Shown: positions 18,673 to 27,435, numbered from the stretch's first letter. The stretch is 64,000 nt of DNA from Spirochaetales bacterium (GCA_016839055.1 JAEKNX010000010.1:99380-163379); one strand, 5' to 3'. A program made the numbers and translations. Notes: generated from the letters alone by a model not told the origin.

Positions 18673-18720
18673 CGTTGTCCTCGTCTGTCGCTGTGCTGTT
18701 TATTTATGACTCTTTTGGAG

Positions 18721-19692
18721 TCATTCTTTTATTTCCACCAGGCTGCTGAGCATTTCATCATCATCGAAGATAAATTTACCGGAAAGCTTTTCACCTTTTA
18801 GCATACGCGGAAGCCAGAGTGCGTCATCGGCCCACATTTTTCCCAGCGGAATCTGTTCGATGTTGCACCAGAAGGGTTCTGCTTCATCAGTCTCAATCAT
18901 CTCACCCTCAAAGGACTCTGCATAGAAGACAAAACCCCTCAGTGAATGACCGTTCTTGAAGATGAAGGATAGATCGGTTACATATTCAGGATCAATCGGA
19001 GTTAGTCCGACTTCTTCCTGGCATTCTCTAACCGCTGCTTCCAGGGGCATCTCTCCTGCTTCAATTCTTCCGCCGGGGGCGTTGACTTTACCGGCTCCGA
19101 GTCCTGTTTTCTTATTAATCAGAAGGAGCTGATCCTTGTCTCTAATATAACAGATTACTGCCTGCTCGGTGAATTTCCAGCTGTCCCAGTCAACTTCGTC
19201 GACTGTGTCCGGAACTACGACAGGTTCTTCTGCGACGGGTTCCGGTTTCGGCGGTACTTTCATGAGTTTCTGGAGGAATCCGGGCTTGGGTTCGTCTTCT
19301 TCTACGGGCGGGTCACAAACGGGGCACATGTTCGAATCATAGTACAAGATCCGGTTGTGATCGAGTTTTGCTCCGCAGGATGTACATTTGAGGGTGTAGG
19401 GAAGGGCTTTCTTCCGAAGAATATAGGCGGCAACTGCTATAATAGCTACCCCGGCGATTAGAAAATAATCGGAGATCGCCTCTTTGGCCGCTATCAGTAT
19501 TACAATTACGTAGAATACGAAGACCAGGGCGGCCCAGATAAGAGTAGATATTCTTTTCTTTTCACAATGTTTCTGGTGTCTTCTTTGGGTAATATTTAGT
19601 ATGGCTGTGGCTGCGAGCACCCAGAAGACTGGTTCTGTAAGTTTTTCTGCTATCATGAAATAGAAAATAGCAATAGGCTGATTAATAGTCAA
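18721..19692 (-). CDS. Membrane-anchored Nudix hydrolase (MTH1-like) with zinc ribbon
   Basis: A 323-residue protein. Residues 1-95 hold three hydrophobic helices (about 17-34, 51-69, 76-92). Residues 103-126 are a zinc ribbon (CTSC and CPVC), then a Pro/Glu-rich linker, then a Nudix domain. The Nudix box is complete: Gly208-x5-Glu214-x7-Arg222-Glu223-x2-Glu226-Glu227-x-Gly229. The C-terminal MWADDALWLPRMLKG and SGKFIFDDDE segments resemble human MTH1, so a purine nucleotide such as 8-oxo-dGTP is a fair guess. The start codon is TTG, chosen because AAGGAGGG lies 9 bases before it. An ATG 36 bases downstream would shorten the N-terminus before the first helix. Upstream of serA, 48 bases apart. 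Confidence 0.75.
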   Translation of the reverse strand: MTINQPIAIFYFMIAEKLTEPVFWVLAATAILNITQRRHQKHCEKKRISTLIWAALVFVFYVIVILIAAKEAISDYFLIAGVAIIAVAAYILRKKALPYTLKCTSCGAKLDHNRILYYDSNMCPVCDPPVEEDEPKPGFLQKLMKVPPKPEPVAEEPVVVPDTVDEVDWDSWKFTEQAVICYIRDKDQLLLINKKTGLGAGKVNAPGGRIEAGEMPLEAAVRECQEEVGLTPIDPEYVTDLSFIFKNGHSLRGFVFYAESFEGEMIETDEAEPFWCNIEQIPLGKMWADDALWLPRMLKGEKLSGKFIFDDDEMLSSLVEIKE

Positions 19693-19744
19693 TGGCGGAT
19701 TCCCTCCTTGATTTTTTAATGATTGCGGGCTATAAACTGATGGA

Positions 19745-20638
19745 ATGAAAAATCATAGAAAGAATAAGAATGGAATACAGAAAACAACCCCGGTTTTTTT
19801 ATGGATATCCGCTTTATTCAGACCTGAAATTCGCGCAGGTCTGGGTAAAACATTGTCGGCAATTTTTATAAAATTCTTCTTTTATCAATTTCAAACGGTT
19901 CTCTTCCCCAAGACCAGACCAGTTGTAAACATTGATCATCCGTTGGATGAGAATATTCCGTTTGATCCCTCATGGGTCGGTCTTTACAATACTTTTACCG
20001 TATTCTGGATGAAGTCGGCCGGCTGGCTGCTTAAAACCTTCGGTCCTGAGGCTGCCTCCGATGTTGCCGCTTTTACAAGGGATATTGCGCTGATGTATAA
20101 CACCGCCGGTGATGTATACGGAAAATGTCAGTCTACAACAAACCGTCCGGCAGTATTTGCCAATTTTAACTTCATTATAATACACATCTTCGATCCTCAT
20201 CTGCACTGCATTCCGAGTCTTCATGTCATGGTTTGTGCCTACACCGGCTTCATGACCTCCGAGATTATTAAAAAACATGCTGATGATCCCGAAAAATACC
20301 GGGCAGAGCTTGACTGGGTTCATAAGAACGCACTTGAGATTATTGAATCGGTCCTTCTTGTAAAGCAGCACAGTGTTAACTGCATTCCTGCGGGCTATTT
20401 TATGATGTCGATGCTGTTCGATAATTTTCGCACAGCCTGGGCTAGTCGTTATATGGATGAAATGTTTCAAGATGACCCGAAGGGCATTTCCGAAGTTCCG
20501 ATAATTGTTGAATATATCAAAAATTTATATACGCGCTTCATGAATGATTATAAAATAAATGGTGATCAAACCCAGGTTCTTCTGGATTTCCTTAAAGAAT
20601 ATGAGAATGGTAAAAAGAAGATAAAAAAAAGCACCTAG
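19745..20638 (+). CDS. PAP2-like protein of unknown substrate
   Basis: A 297-residue protein. Two segments recall the PAP2 phosphatase/inositolphosphoceramide-synthase fold: CIPSLHVMVCAYTGF with His160, and ESVLLVKQHSVNCIPAGYF with His209, spaced as in family motifs PSxH and H-x3-D. The Asp that usually follows the second His is replaced by Cys, and the N-terminal K-x6-RP motif is not clear. Hydrophobic stretches are modest (about 35-55, 140-150, 155-172, 215-228). A lipid or other phosphate ester is the plausible substrate, but the changed motif leaves activity uncertain. It is followed after 10 bases by the thymidine-kinase-like gene, implying cotranscription. Confidence 0.5.
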   Translation: MKNHRKNKNGIQKTTPVFLWISALFRPEIRAGLGKTLSAIFIKFFFYQFQTVLFPKTRPVVNIDHPLDENIPFDPSWVGLYNTFTVFWMKSAGWLLKTFGPEAASDVAAFTRDIALMYNTAGDVYGKCQSTTNRPAVFANFNFIIIHIFDPHLHCIPSLHVMVCAYTGFMTSEIIKKHADDPEKYRAELDWVHKNALEIIESVLLVKQHSVNCIPAGYFMMSMLFDNFRTAWASRYMDEMFQDDPKGISEVPIIVEYIKNLYTRFMNDYKINGDQTQVLLDFLKEYENGKKKIKKST

Positions 20639-20648
20639 GGAGTAGAAA

Positions 20649-21797
20649 TTGGTCGAGACAAAGCGTAATCCTGAAACCGAGAGGTTTCTAAAAAGTCTTG
20701 GATTTCCGGTAGTTAATGTTCACAATTCGAACAACCATCATGATTTTACCAGACCTTCGAGGAGGATTCTGGTGATAGGACCTATGGGTTCGGGAAAGAC
20801 CGAATTCTCAGCCCGTGTGTGGCGTGATTCAAAGGTTGCTCTTAAGAAATCAGAAGAAGTAGAGGACCTTACTACGAGTCACGGAGCCGATCGGCGACGG
20901 GTTTTTTTTGTCCGATCACTTCTTGATGCCGGGCGGTTTTCCGATTATCCGGAGGACGCTCTTGCATACCGGGGCGGATATGAACGCTGCGGCGCGAATA
21001 TCGCCCGTATTCGAGACTCCTTCGAACTTGAGGCTGTAATCGAGAAGCATCTTGAGGTTGGAACATGGATAATCGATGAGGCCTCTTTTTATGATGAGCG
21101 GATTGCCTATGTAGTAAACCGTTATTCTGAACAGTACGGGATGAATTTTATCTTTCCAACTCTTATTCTTAACTTCAGGCGTGATATTTTCAATGCCTCG
21201 GCAAGGTTTCTGCTCGGTGTGTCTACCGATGTGTTTACTCTCACTGCTTATTGCGAGCATGAGGACTGCATTGCTGATTCCTACTATACCTACAGGTATT
21301 ACCGGGTCGATGGAAATGAGTGTCCGGCACTCTATTTTGATCCGCTTATAATAATCGGTGGAGACTCCGAGAAAGAAAATCCGCTCGAACCTAACTACTG
21401 TACCCGCTGTGATGAGCACCATTATCTGCCAGGAAAGGATTATACCTTTCTCGTCCTCAAGCCGCTTGGGCTGGAGGCCTCACGAGGAAACATCGATCCG
21501 CTGAAGCAGGAACTCTTTTCTATCAAGAATGAGATGGAACGCTCACAGCTCTATCAGGTGCTCAGGGAAGTCTTCCTTGATACCGAACCGTCCGAGCCAA
21601 TATGCATGAACGCGCTGAATGTCCCTTGCATAGCGGAGAAGGCCCTGATATATCTTTTTGCCGAGGAAAACCTTCTGTCTGAGGATCAGCTCAAGCGCCT
21701 CGCCGAAGAATTATCCCTCGATGCTACCTACATGTCCAAAACCCTTGAAGACAACAGGCGCCCTGTTAACTTTGAACAGTTGACACTCTTCAGTTAG
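20649..21797 (+). CDS. Thymidine kinase-like protein, extended
   Basis: A 382-residue protein, against about 190-220 for bacterial type II thymidine kinase. The TK core is recognisable: P-loop GPMGSGKT at 44-51, the Walker-B-like WIIDEASFYDE with Asp143-Glu144, LILNFRRDIF (the TK DFR motif), then two Cys pairs (Cys202/Cys207 and Cys251/Cys254) where TK binds zinc, and FDPLIIIGG like the lasso-loop end. There are about 35 extra residues at the front, about 40 inserted after the P-loop, and a 110-residue helical C-terminal extension. Expected reaction: ATP plus deoxythymidine to dTMP. The extensions suggest a separate subfamily. Start is TTG with GGGAG upstream. Confidence 0.7.
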   Translation: MVETKRNPETERFLKSLGFPVVNVHNSNNHHDFTRPSRRILVIGPMGSGKTEFSARVWRDSKVALKKSEEVEDLTTSHGADRRRVFFVRSLLDAGRFSDYPEDALAYRGGYERCGANIARIRDSFELEAVIEKHLEVGTWIIDEASFYDERIAYVVNRYSEQYGMNFIFPTLILNFRRDIFNASARFLLGVSTDVFTLTAYCEHEDCIADSYYTYRYYRVDGNECPALYFDPLIIIGGDSEKENPLEPNYCTRCDEHHYLPGKDYTFLVLKPLGLEASRGNIDPLKQELFSIKNEMERSQLYQVLREVFLDTEPSEPICMNALNVPCIAEKALIYLFAEENLLSEDQLKRLAEELSLDATYMSKTLEDNRRPVNFEQLTLFS

Positions 21798-21827
21798 GAT
21801 CTCCATTTTTCCCCTGAGTATCTGTAC

Positions 21828-21857
21828 TTGACACATTATGTAACCATAAGGTAACAT
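21828..21857 (+). promoter_or_regulatory. Promoter with embedded inverted repeat before TetR gene
   Basis: TTGACA at 21828-21833, an 18-base spacer, and TAACAT at 21852-21857. An inverted repeat ATGTAACC-ATAA-GGTAACAT (one mismatch, 21838-21857) covers the spacer and -10, a good place for TetR autorepression. Confidence 0.6.
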
Positions 21858-21876
21858 CTGTTCAACAGGAAGAACA

Positions 21877-22497
21877 ATGAAAAACAGAACTGAAACAGAA
21901 AGCCGAATCCTTGATGCGGTTACGGCCATCGTGCTCGAGGAAGGAATGACAGGAGTCGGAGTAAACAGCATTGCCGTGAAGGCGGACTGCTCAAAGGTGC
22001 TTATTTATCGGTATTTTGGAGGACTCGACGGACTGCTCTCAAGGTGGGCGGAAGGCAACAACTACTGGATCAGGCAGGTCGGGAGGCAGAATTTGGCGGC
22101 GCTATCTGGGGCCACTCTCGAACTTAAGGAAAAGATAACAGCTGATGTATTCAAAGGTCAGCTGAAGGACATGCGGTCAGAGCGGGTTATGCGGGAGCTT
22201 ATCCGCTGGCAGCTAAGTGAGGATAATCCTGTCTGCAGAGCTATGATGGCCCGGGCTGAAGAGAAGGGTCTTGGCCTGACGACTGCCCTTCTGGAGAATA
22301 CCGAGACTAATCTTGATGTTGAGGCAATTACAGCCCTAGTCGTCAGCGGAATATTTTATCTGACTCTGTCATCTGACCATGCTCCGGTTTTCAATGGAGT
22401 GCGGCTCGATGCAGAGGAGGGCTGGGAGCGGATAGAAGGCGCAATCGAACAGATTGCAGATATGATGTTTTCACGAATACAGGAGAAGAAGAAATGA
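21877..22497 (+). CDS. TetR family transcriptional regulator
   Basis: A 206-residue regulator. The N-terminal 50 residues form the TetR helix-turn-helix: SRILDAVTAIVLEEGMTGVGVNSIAVKA in outline, then the recognition helix and KVLIYRYFGGLDGLL, the family's hallmark Y-x-Y/F-F block. The rest is a ligand-binding helical domain with no close match I can name. The inverted repeat overlapping its promoter suggests autoregulation. The downstream lipoprotein overlaps it by 4 bases (ATGA), so it probably belongs to the same regulated transcript. Confidence 0.88.
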   Translation: MKNRTETESRILDAVTAIVLEEGMTGVGVNSIAVKADCSKVLIYRYFGGLDGLLSRWAEGNNYWIRQVGRQNLAALSGATLELKEKITADVFKGQLKDMRSERVMRELIRWQLSEDNPVCRAMMARAEEKGLGLTTALLENTETNLDVEAITALVVSGIFYLTLSSDHAPVFNGVRLDAEEGWERIEGAIEQIADMMFSRIQEKKK

Positions 22498-23222
22498 ATA
22501 GTATCAAATGGATTATTTTGTCGGTAATGGCAGCTGTAGCGGTAATTTCGTGCAGCAGTTCCGGTGGAGCTGAAGTCAGGGCAGAAATTGATGGTGATTA
22601 CAGGCTGGTGATAGAGACAGGTGATTCATGGCTGCATGAGTTTGATCTCTTTCTTTGGTTTAAACTGGATAATCCGCCTCAGTACGCGGTCTGGATGGAA
22701 GATTTGGACGGGAATTATCTTGAGACTATTGCCGTCACAGAGAAGATTGCGAAGGGGAAATGGATTGCAAACGATGGAAACAGAAGAGTGGAAGCTCTTC
22801 CGTACTGGAGTCACCGCCGCGGAGTGGTTTATTCTGACGGCCTCATGTTGCCAAGTGGTGATAACCCCCTGCCGGATGCCGTCACAACAGCTTCGGCAAA
22901 AACTGATTCTCGACTGGGGTTTAATCCTGAAATTGAGGGACCTGTCCGAATAGTAGCGGAGTTCAACCATTCTATGGATTACAATACGGAATATCCGGAA
23001 GATGCAGGAACCGGTGGGGCCGACAGTAACGTCAGCGGACAGCCTTCTGTTGTATTTTCAGCAATAGTTGATCTGAGAGAACTTGCTCCAGGATCTGTTC
23101 AGCTCAATCTATCTGGTCATGGTTCTCCGGATGGTTCGGACGGGAACTTGTATTCTGACCTCGGCAGCCTTACAACGGCTTTGAGTATTGTCGATTCAGT
23201 TTGGATTGAGGGGAATTTATAA
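22494..23222 (+). CDS. Lipoprotein, DUF2271-like
   Basis: A 242-residue lipoprotein (lipobox VISC near residue 20, then SSSGG). The mature part has NPPQYAVWMEDLDGNYLETI, close in outline to DUF2271/periplasmic proteins whose typical phrase is N-x-YxAVWVED-x-G-x-F-x-KTL. A Trp/Tyr-rich body follows. The function of that family is unknown; members are often near flavin or iron-reducing systems. It overlaps the TetR gene by 4 bases and is followed by a strong hairpin at 23255-23291. Confidence 0.55.
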   Translation: MNSIKWIILSVMAAVAVISCSSSGGAEVRAEIDGDYRLVIETGDSWLHEFDLFLWFKLDNPPQYAVWMEDLDGNYLETIAVTEKIAKGKWIANDGNRRVEALPYWSHRRGVVYSDGLMLPSGDNPLPDAVTTASAKTDSRLGFNPEIEGPVRIVAEFNHSMDYNTEYPEDAGTGGADSNVSGQPSVVFSAIVDLRELAPGSVQLNLSGHGSPDGSDGNLYSDLGSLTTALSIVDSVWIEGNL

Positions 23223-23254
23223 TGAAAATATCAGAATATGCATTATAATGTTCG

Positions 23255-23291
23255 GAGTCTCTTTCAAAATAGTTGTTTTTGAAAGAGACTC
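23255..23291 (+). terminator. 15-bp hairpin between lipoprotein and deoA
   Basis: A perfect 15-bp inverted repeat (GAGTCTCTTTCAAAA and its complement) with a 7-base loop. A TTTTT run starts only eight bases after the stem, so it may be a weak terminator, an attenuator for deoA, or an mRNA-end stabiliser. Confidence 0.55.
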
Positions 23292-23373
23292 GGGAGTGTT
23301 TTTGACAGATACTGCTGATACAGTCAGAGTTCAGCCGCTTGTCAAAAAACTCCAAACTTTCAGGAGGCGCCGG

Positions 23374-24678
23374 ATGCATATTACAGATGTTATTTTAAAG
23401 AAGCGGAGCGGAGAGAAGCTCAGTAGGGAAGAAATAGATTTTTTTATCAAAGGTTATGTGTCGGGAGATATTCCTGATTACCAGGCTTCAGCTCTATTAA
23501 TGGCTATATGGTTCAAGAGGATGGATTCACGTGAGACGACCGATCTGACTCTGTCGATGGTAGCCTCGGGGGACACTATTGATCTTTCGGGAATTGAGGG
23601 AATCAAGGTTGATAAACACTCGACCGGAGGCGTCGCCGATACTACCACCCTCATTGCAGGACCTCTGGTGGCCGCCTGCGGAGGCCGGGTTGCCAAGATG
23701 TCGGGCCGCGGTCTCGGGCATACCGGCGGAACTCTTGATAAGCTTGAATCAATCCCGGGGCTTTCAATTGAGCAGTCGATGGAGAGCTTTCAGAATATAG
23801 TCAACAAACACGGACTCTCGGTTATCGGACAGACGGCTAATCTGGTACCGGCTGACAAGAAGCTCTATGCGCTCCGCGATGTAACGGTGACAGTTGATAA
23901 CATGTCCCTCATCGCCGCGAGTGTCATGAGCAAGAAAATTGCCTCGGGAGCGGATGCTATAGTTCTTGATGTGAAGACCGGAAGCGGCGCCTTCATGAAG
24001 AAGACCGAAGACGCCTTTGAGCTTGCCGGAATAATGGTTGAAATCGGCAAACTCGCCGGCCGGAATACCGTGGCCCTTGTTACCGACATGAATCAGCCTC
24101 TTGGAAACGCGGTCGGCAACGCGCTTGAGGTAAGAGAGGCCATCGAGATTCTCAAAGGGGGACACGCGGGAGATCTAAAGGACGCGGCCCTAGCCTTGTC
24201 GGCCTGGATGCTGCGGCTGTCAAATCTTGCCGGGACCGAGGCTGAGGCTATGAAAATGCTGAACAGCGTGATTGAAAACGGCGCTGCGCTGAAGAGCTTT
24301 GCCGGAATGATTGAAGCTCAGGGTGGAAACCCCGCCGTAACTGATGATGTTTCTCTTCTTCCGTCTGCCGGAAAAATTATAGAGGTGAAAGCCGATAAGG
24401 CCGGATGGGTTTCCGAGATGGATAATACCGAGATTGGAATAGCGGCTATGCTCCTCGGTGCCGGACGGCAGACAAAGGCTGACGTGATTGACCCTGCTGT
24501 AGGGCTATGGATGAAGAAACGCCTCGGCGACGCGGTTTCCCTTGGAGATGTCCTTGCCGAGTTTTATGTGAATGATGAGAAGAATCTAAAAGAATCAATC
24601 GACCGCTTCAAGGCGGCCGTCAAGATTGGCAGCGAGAAGCCGGAGGATCTTCCGCTGATCTATAAAGTTATAGAATAG
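23374..24678 (+). CDS. deoA: Thymidine/pyrimidine-nucleoside phosphorylase
   Basis: A 434-residue enzyme, the normal length. It carries the family signature KVDKHSTGGVADTTTL (phosphate loop) and SGRGLGHTGGTLDKLESIPG (active site), and KIASGADAIVLDVKTGSGAFMK. Reaction: (deoxy)thymidine or uridine plus phosphate to base plus (deoxy)ribose-1-phosphate. Start at 23374 gives the family N-terminus and has AGGAGG six bases upstream; the reading frame is open 186 bases further upstream without support. Context: a thymidine-kinase-like gene lies 1.6 kb upstream and the deoxyribose operon 9 kb downstream. No phosphopentomutase, which would link deoxyribose-1-phosphate to DeoC, is in the window. Confidence 0.95.
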   Translation: MHITDVILKKRSGEKLSREEIDFFIKGYVSGDIPDYQASALLMAIWFKRMDSRETTDLTLSMVASGDTIDLSGIEGIKVDKHSTGGVADTTTLIAGPLVAACGGRVAKMSGRGLGHTGGTLDKLESIPGLSIEQSMESFQNIVNKHGLSVIGQTANLVPADKKLYALRDVTVTVDNMSLIAASVMSKKIASGADAIVLDVKTGSGAFMKKTEDAFELAGIMVEIGKLAGRNTVALVTDMNQPLGNAVGNALEVREAIEILKGGHAGDLKDAALALSAWMLRLSNLAGTEAEAMKMLNSVIENGAALKSFAGMIEAQGGNPAVTDDVSLLPSAGKIIEVKADKAGWVSEMDNTEIGIAAMLLGAGRQTKADVIDPAVGLWMKKRLGDAVSLGDVLAEFYVNDEKNLKESIDRFKAAVKIGSEKPEDLPLIYKVIE

Positions 24679-24685
24679 TAGGATG

Positions 24686-24709
24686 AGCGCGGCTATTTAG
24701 CCGCGCTTT
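24686..24709 (+). terminator. Terminator of deoA
   Basis: AGCGCGGCT / AGCCGCGCT, 9 bp perfect stem with ATTT loop, followed by TTTCT. It overlaps the end of the convergent permease gene. Confidence 0.75.
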
Positions 24710-26021
24710 CTATAACTGTGTATCCGGCGTTTTTCACCGCGCCTTCGGCGTCGGAGACCGTGAAGTTCCCGTTTATGTAGGCGCATTTATCATCTAGGTT
24801 TACTTCAATCTTATCAATTCCACTTACAAGGCTGAGTGCTTTTTCAACGTTAGCCTTGCAGTGGCCGCAGGTCATTCCCTCAATAGCAATCTTCGTCATT
24901 TTCACCACTGTGTCTGACTCCTGATTATGACTGCATTCCCCGCTGCAGCAATCGGATGACTTGCCTTTGAGCTTAGCACGAAGTCTTCTCGCGAAAAGGA
25001 AAATCAGTGCCGCAAGGAAGATCAGCGATGAGGCGATAATAAACGGGCTAAGGCCTTTTTCTCCCTGAACCTGATTCATGGCCGCTCCGAAGGGAGATAT
25101 TCCGAGTTTTGTAAACAGCATATTCATCAGGAATCCGAATAGAAGGCTGCCGGTGATGATTGTTATGAGATATCTTATTGTCGTCTTTTTCCCGAGTGCC
25201 TTACTTATAATCGCAAGTGAGGCTGCGTTGGTAGCAGGGCCTGCCACGAGGAAGACATAGGCGGCGCCAGGTGAGATTCCTTTTGCAATCAGCGCTACAG
25301 CTATAGGGATGCTTGAGGTTGAACATATATACATCGGTATTCCGATTATTACCATGATAACCATGCTAACCAGCGGGTTTGCTAAGAATGAACTTGAGAA
25401 GAAATTCTCGGGAATTACTATAGAAATAACGGCTGCTATCGCGAGGCCTATGATAAAGTTTACTGCAATATCGTCAAGCAGTTCGAAAAATGCGTATCTG
25501 AATATTTCCTTGATCTTACCGAAGAAGCCTGGGTACTGAGTTTGGAGCAGTTCAGGCTCTATTGACGGTTTTACTGCCGCGGCAGGAGTTGAGGTCTTAT
25601 CTCTCTTCTCGAGAAGAAAATCGGCCATGCCTCCGGCCATCCCCATAATAAGGGCTGCAGCCGCCTTGAAGAAGGCGAATACGGGTCCGAGCATTCCATA
25701 GGTTGCCGCTATACTGTCAACTCCGGTTTGAGGTGTGGATATCAGAAATGAGGTAACAGCTGCCTTTGAGGCGCCGGAGTTTTTTAGGTATACCGCGGTT
25801 GGAACAACTCCGCAAGAGCAGAGCGGAAGCGGTACTCCGAAGAGAGCGGCCTTAAAGACTGAAGAGAGGTTGTTTCCGCCGACATGCCTGGCGACGAAGT
25901 CTTTGCTCAGGAAGACATGAAGCACTCCGGCAATAAGAATGCCGAGCATAATATAGGGGGCCATCTCGAAGAAGAGCTTTACAGCCTCTGTAAAAAAAAG
26001 TTTTATATATTCAAGTATCAT
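24693..26021 (-). CDS. SO_0444-type Cu/Zn efflux permease with C-terminal HMA domain
   Basis: A 442-residue membrane protein. Two related permease halves of the ArsP/DUF318 kind flank a central cytosolic loop of about 40 residues; the first half has GVPLPLCSCGVVPTAVYL with a Cys-x-Cys motif, the second MYICSTSSIPIAVAL. A short Cys/His segment follows (CCSGECSH, about residues 364-371), then a heavy-metal-associated domain with GMTCGHC at about residue 384. This layout is the SO_0444 family, thought to expel Cu or Zn. It follows the ArsR-type regulator by 13 bases, so it is metal-inducible in all likelihood. Confidence 0.88.
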   Translation of the reverse strand: MILEYIKLFFTEAVKLFFEMAPYIMLGILIAGVLHVFLSKDFVARHVGGNNLSSVFKAALFGVPLPLCSCGVVPTAVYLKNSGASKAAVTSFLISTPQTGVDSIAATYGMLGPVFAFFKAAAALIMGMAGGMADFLLEKRDKTSTPAAAVKPSIEPELLQTQYPGFFGKIKEIFRYAFFELLDDIAVNFIIGLAIAAVISIVIPENFFSSSFLANPLVSMVIMVIIGIPMYICSTSSIPIAVALIAKGISPGAAYVFLVAGPATNAASLAIISKALGKKTTIRYLITIITGSLLFGFLMNMLFTKLGISPFGAAMNQVQGEKGLSPFIIASSLIFLAALIFLFARRLRAKLKGKSSDCCSGECSHNQESDTVVKMTKIAIEGMTCGHCKANVEKALSLVSGIDKIEVNLDDKCAYINGNFTVSDAEGAVKNAGYTVIESAAK

Positions 26022-26034
26022 AATTCCTCCGATC

Positions 26035-26388
26035 CTATTCGTTTATGTGACTCAGGCCGATGGCCAGGATGTCGTCAATATGTGAATCGTTCAGTGAATA
26101 GAAGACCTGCTTCCCGTCTTTGCGGTATTTCACCAGCCTTGCCTGCCGGAGAGATTTAAGCTGATGGCTGACCGCTGTCTGATTCATTTCGACAAGGTTT
26201 GATATGTCATGAACGCAGTACTCGCCGTGTTTCAGTAGAAACAGTATTCTAATCCTCGTGGGATCTCCGAATACCTTGAAAAATTCTGCCAGATCCTGAA
26301 TCTCTTCATCAACAGGCAGTTTTTTCTTCAGTTCTTCAGCCTTGCCTTCGGTCAGGTTACAGGATATTTTTTTGTCTGTTGCAGCCAT
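26035..26388 (-). CDS. ArsR/SmtB family metal-sensing repressor
   Basis: A 117-residue winged-helix repressor. DPTRIRILFLLKHGEYCVHDIS is the family N-terminal helix block, with Cys and His in the YCVHD segment where ArsR-type sensors place an alpha3 metal site. The recognition helix is MNQTAVSHQLKSLRQARLV, followed by the wing RKDGKQVFYSL. C-terminal SHIDDILAIGLSHINE supplies His and Asp/Glu residues at the alpha5 site used by Zn sensors such as SmtB and CzrA. Two candidate metal sites, so Zn or Cu cannot be decided. It heads an operon with the HMA permease and has a matching operator just upstream. Confidence 0.9.
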   Translation of the reverse strand: MAATDKKISCNLTEGKAEELKKKLPVDEEIQDLAEFFKVFGDPTRIRILFLLKHGEYCVHDISNLVEMNQTAVSHQLKSLRQARLVKYRKDGKQVFYSLNDSHIDDILAIGLSHINE

Positions 26389-26411
26389 ATCGACCTTCCT
26401 TGTTTATGTGT

Positions 26412-26466
26412 ACATATGAGCAGTTGTGCATATGTAAAATATAGATCGATAATGATTAGTTGTCAA
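26412..26466 (-). promoter_or_regulatory. ArsR promoter with palindromic operator
   Basis: On the minus strand: TTGACA (26466-26461), 17-base spacer, TATATT (26443-26438). Just downstream is an imperfect palindrome (ACATATGAGCA-G-TTGTGCATATGT, 26435-26412) of the ArsR/SmtB type, covering the transcription start. Confidence 0.8.
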
Positions 26467-26504
26467 GGGTTAGGCAGTCACCTTATGCTGAAATGACTGA
26501 GGCG

Positions 26505-26533
26505 CAAAAAAGCCCCTCCAGGATGGGGAGGGG
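26505..26533 (-). terminator. Terminator of the PPC-like lipoprotein gene
   Basis: On the minus strand GCCCCTCC and GGAGGGGC flank a short loop and are followed by TTTTTT. Confidence 0.88.
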
Positions 26534-26558
26534 CGGAGTGAAGTGAAGTATGCTTTTT

Positions 26559-27353
26559 CTACCAAATATAAAGACTGTAGGTTCCGCTTGAAGATGTGCT
26601 GAAACCTTCTACCTTAATATAAATGTATTCTCCAGAGGTGTAGTTCCCTGCGCTGGTACTTACTTTTATGCCGTCATTTGTTGAATAAGTAGAAACAGAT
26701 TCACCATCATCATAGCAGCCGTAATCCTGAGGCCCTCCCAGAATCGTGCCGTTCTGATTGTATACAGTTACTTTAACATCAGCAGATGGTCTGGTTGACA
26801 GATAATCAAAGTAATCCTGCCATTGTATTACGTAAATGCTGGAGGTTGCCTGGAATTTAAACCAGTCTGTATCACCGGCAGGGGAAATGCTGTAACCGGT
26901 TATCCAGGTAGATTTTAAGGCAGTATAAGGTTCACCAGATTCCGCAGATTCCCAGGGTTTTACATCAAGAACTGTGATTGTTACGGTCTTGTCTACTGCC
27001 TTGCTTCCGGCGCTCAGAGTCGCTGTTATGGTGAATGTTCCGGCTGAGGGAAATGTTAGGGCAGTAATCTTGGTGAAACTGTCCGCATCGGCGGCTGTTA
27101 CCGAAATTGTTTCAGTATAACTCCCGGGGGATGATGTGATAATAATTTCACCACTGTAATCAACCAGATCCGATTCAACAGCGGGGTCCTTCGTACTACC
27201 CTTGATGGTGAAGGTGACACTTTCTCCTGCGTTTATAGTCGCAGCACTGGCCGTGAAACTATCGATAGTGGGGGTAGCTCCGAACACGCCGCAGCTCATA
27301 ACAAGGGCACTGATAATAAGAGCGGGAAATAATATTTTCGTTAGTTTTTTCAT
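26559..27353 (-). CDS. Lipoprotein with Ig-like and PPC-like domains
   Basis: A 264-residue lipoprotein (lipobox VMSC near residue 21). Residues about 30-130 look like a PKD/Ig-like module (PTIDSFTASAATINAGESVTF... style strands). Residues about 135-264 form a domain with DTDWFKFQATSS ... DVKVTVYNQNGT ... YIYIKVEGFSTSSSGTYSLYIW, the pattern of bacterial pre-peptidase C-terminal (PPC) domains, which fold as small beta-sandwiches. No enzyme part, so it is probably a surface accessory protein. The next gene upstream on this strand encodes a paralogue of the C-terminal domain. Confidence 0.65.
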   Translation of the reverse strand: MKKLTKILFPALIISALVMSCGVFGATPTIDSFTASAATINAGESVTFTIKGSTKDPAVESDLVDYSGEIIITSSPGSYTETISVTAADADSFTKITALTFPSAGTFTITATLSAGSKAVDKTVTITVLDVKPWESAESGEPYTALKSTWITGYSISPAGDTDWFKFQATSSIYVIQWQDYFDYLSTRPSADVKVTVYNQNGTILGGPQDYGCYDDGESVSTYSTNDGIKVSTSAGNYTSGEYIYIKVEGFSTSSSGTYSLYIW

Positions 27354-27435
27354 AAGTTCCTCGTGTAATATTTTTTTCTATGTTATATGATCAAACTTAA
27401 ATTCATCTTAAATTAGGTAAAGAAATGTGAATTTG

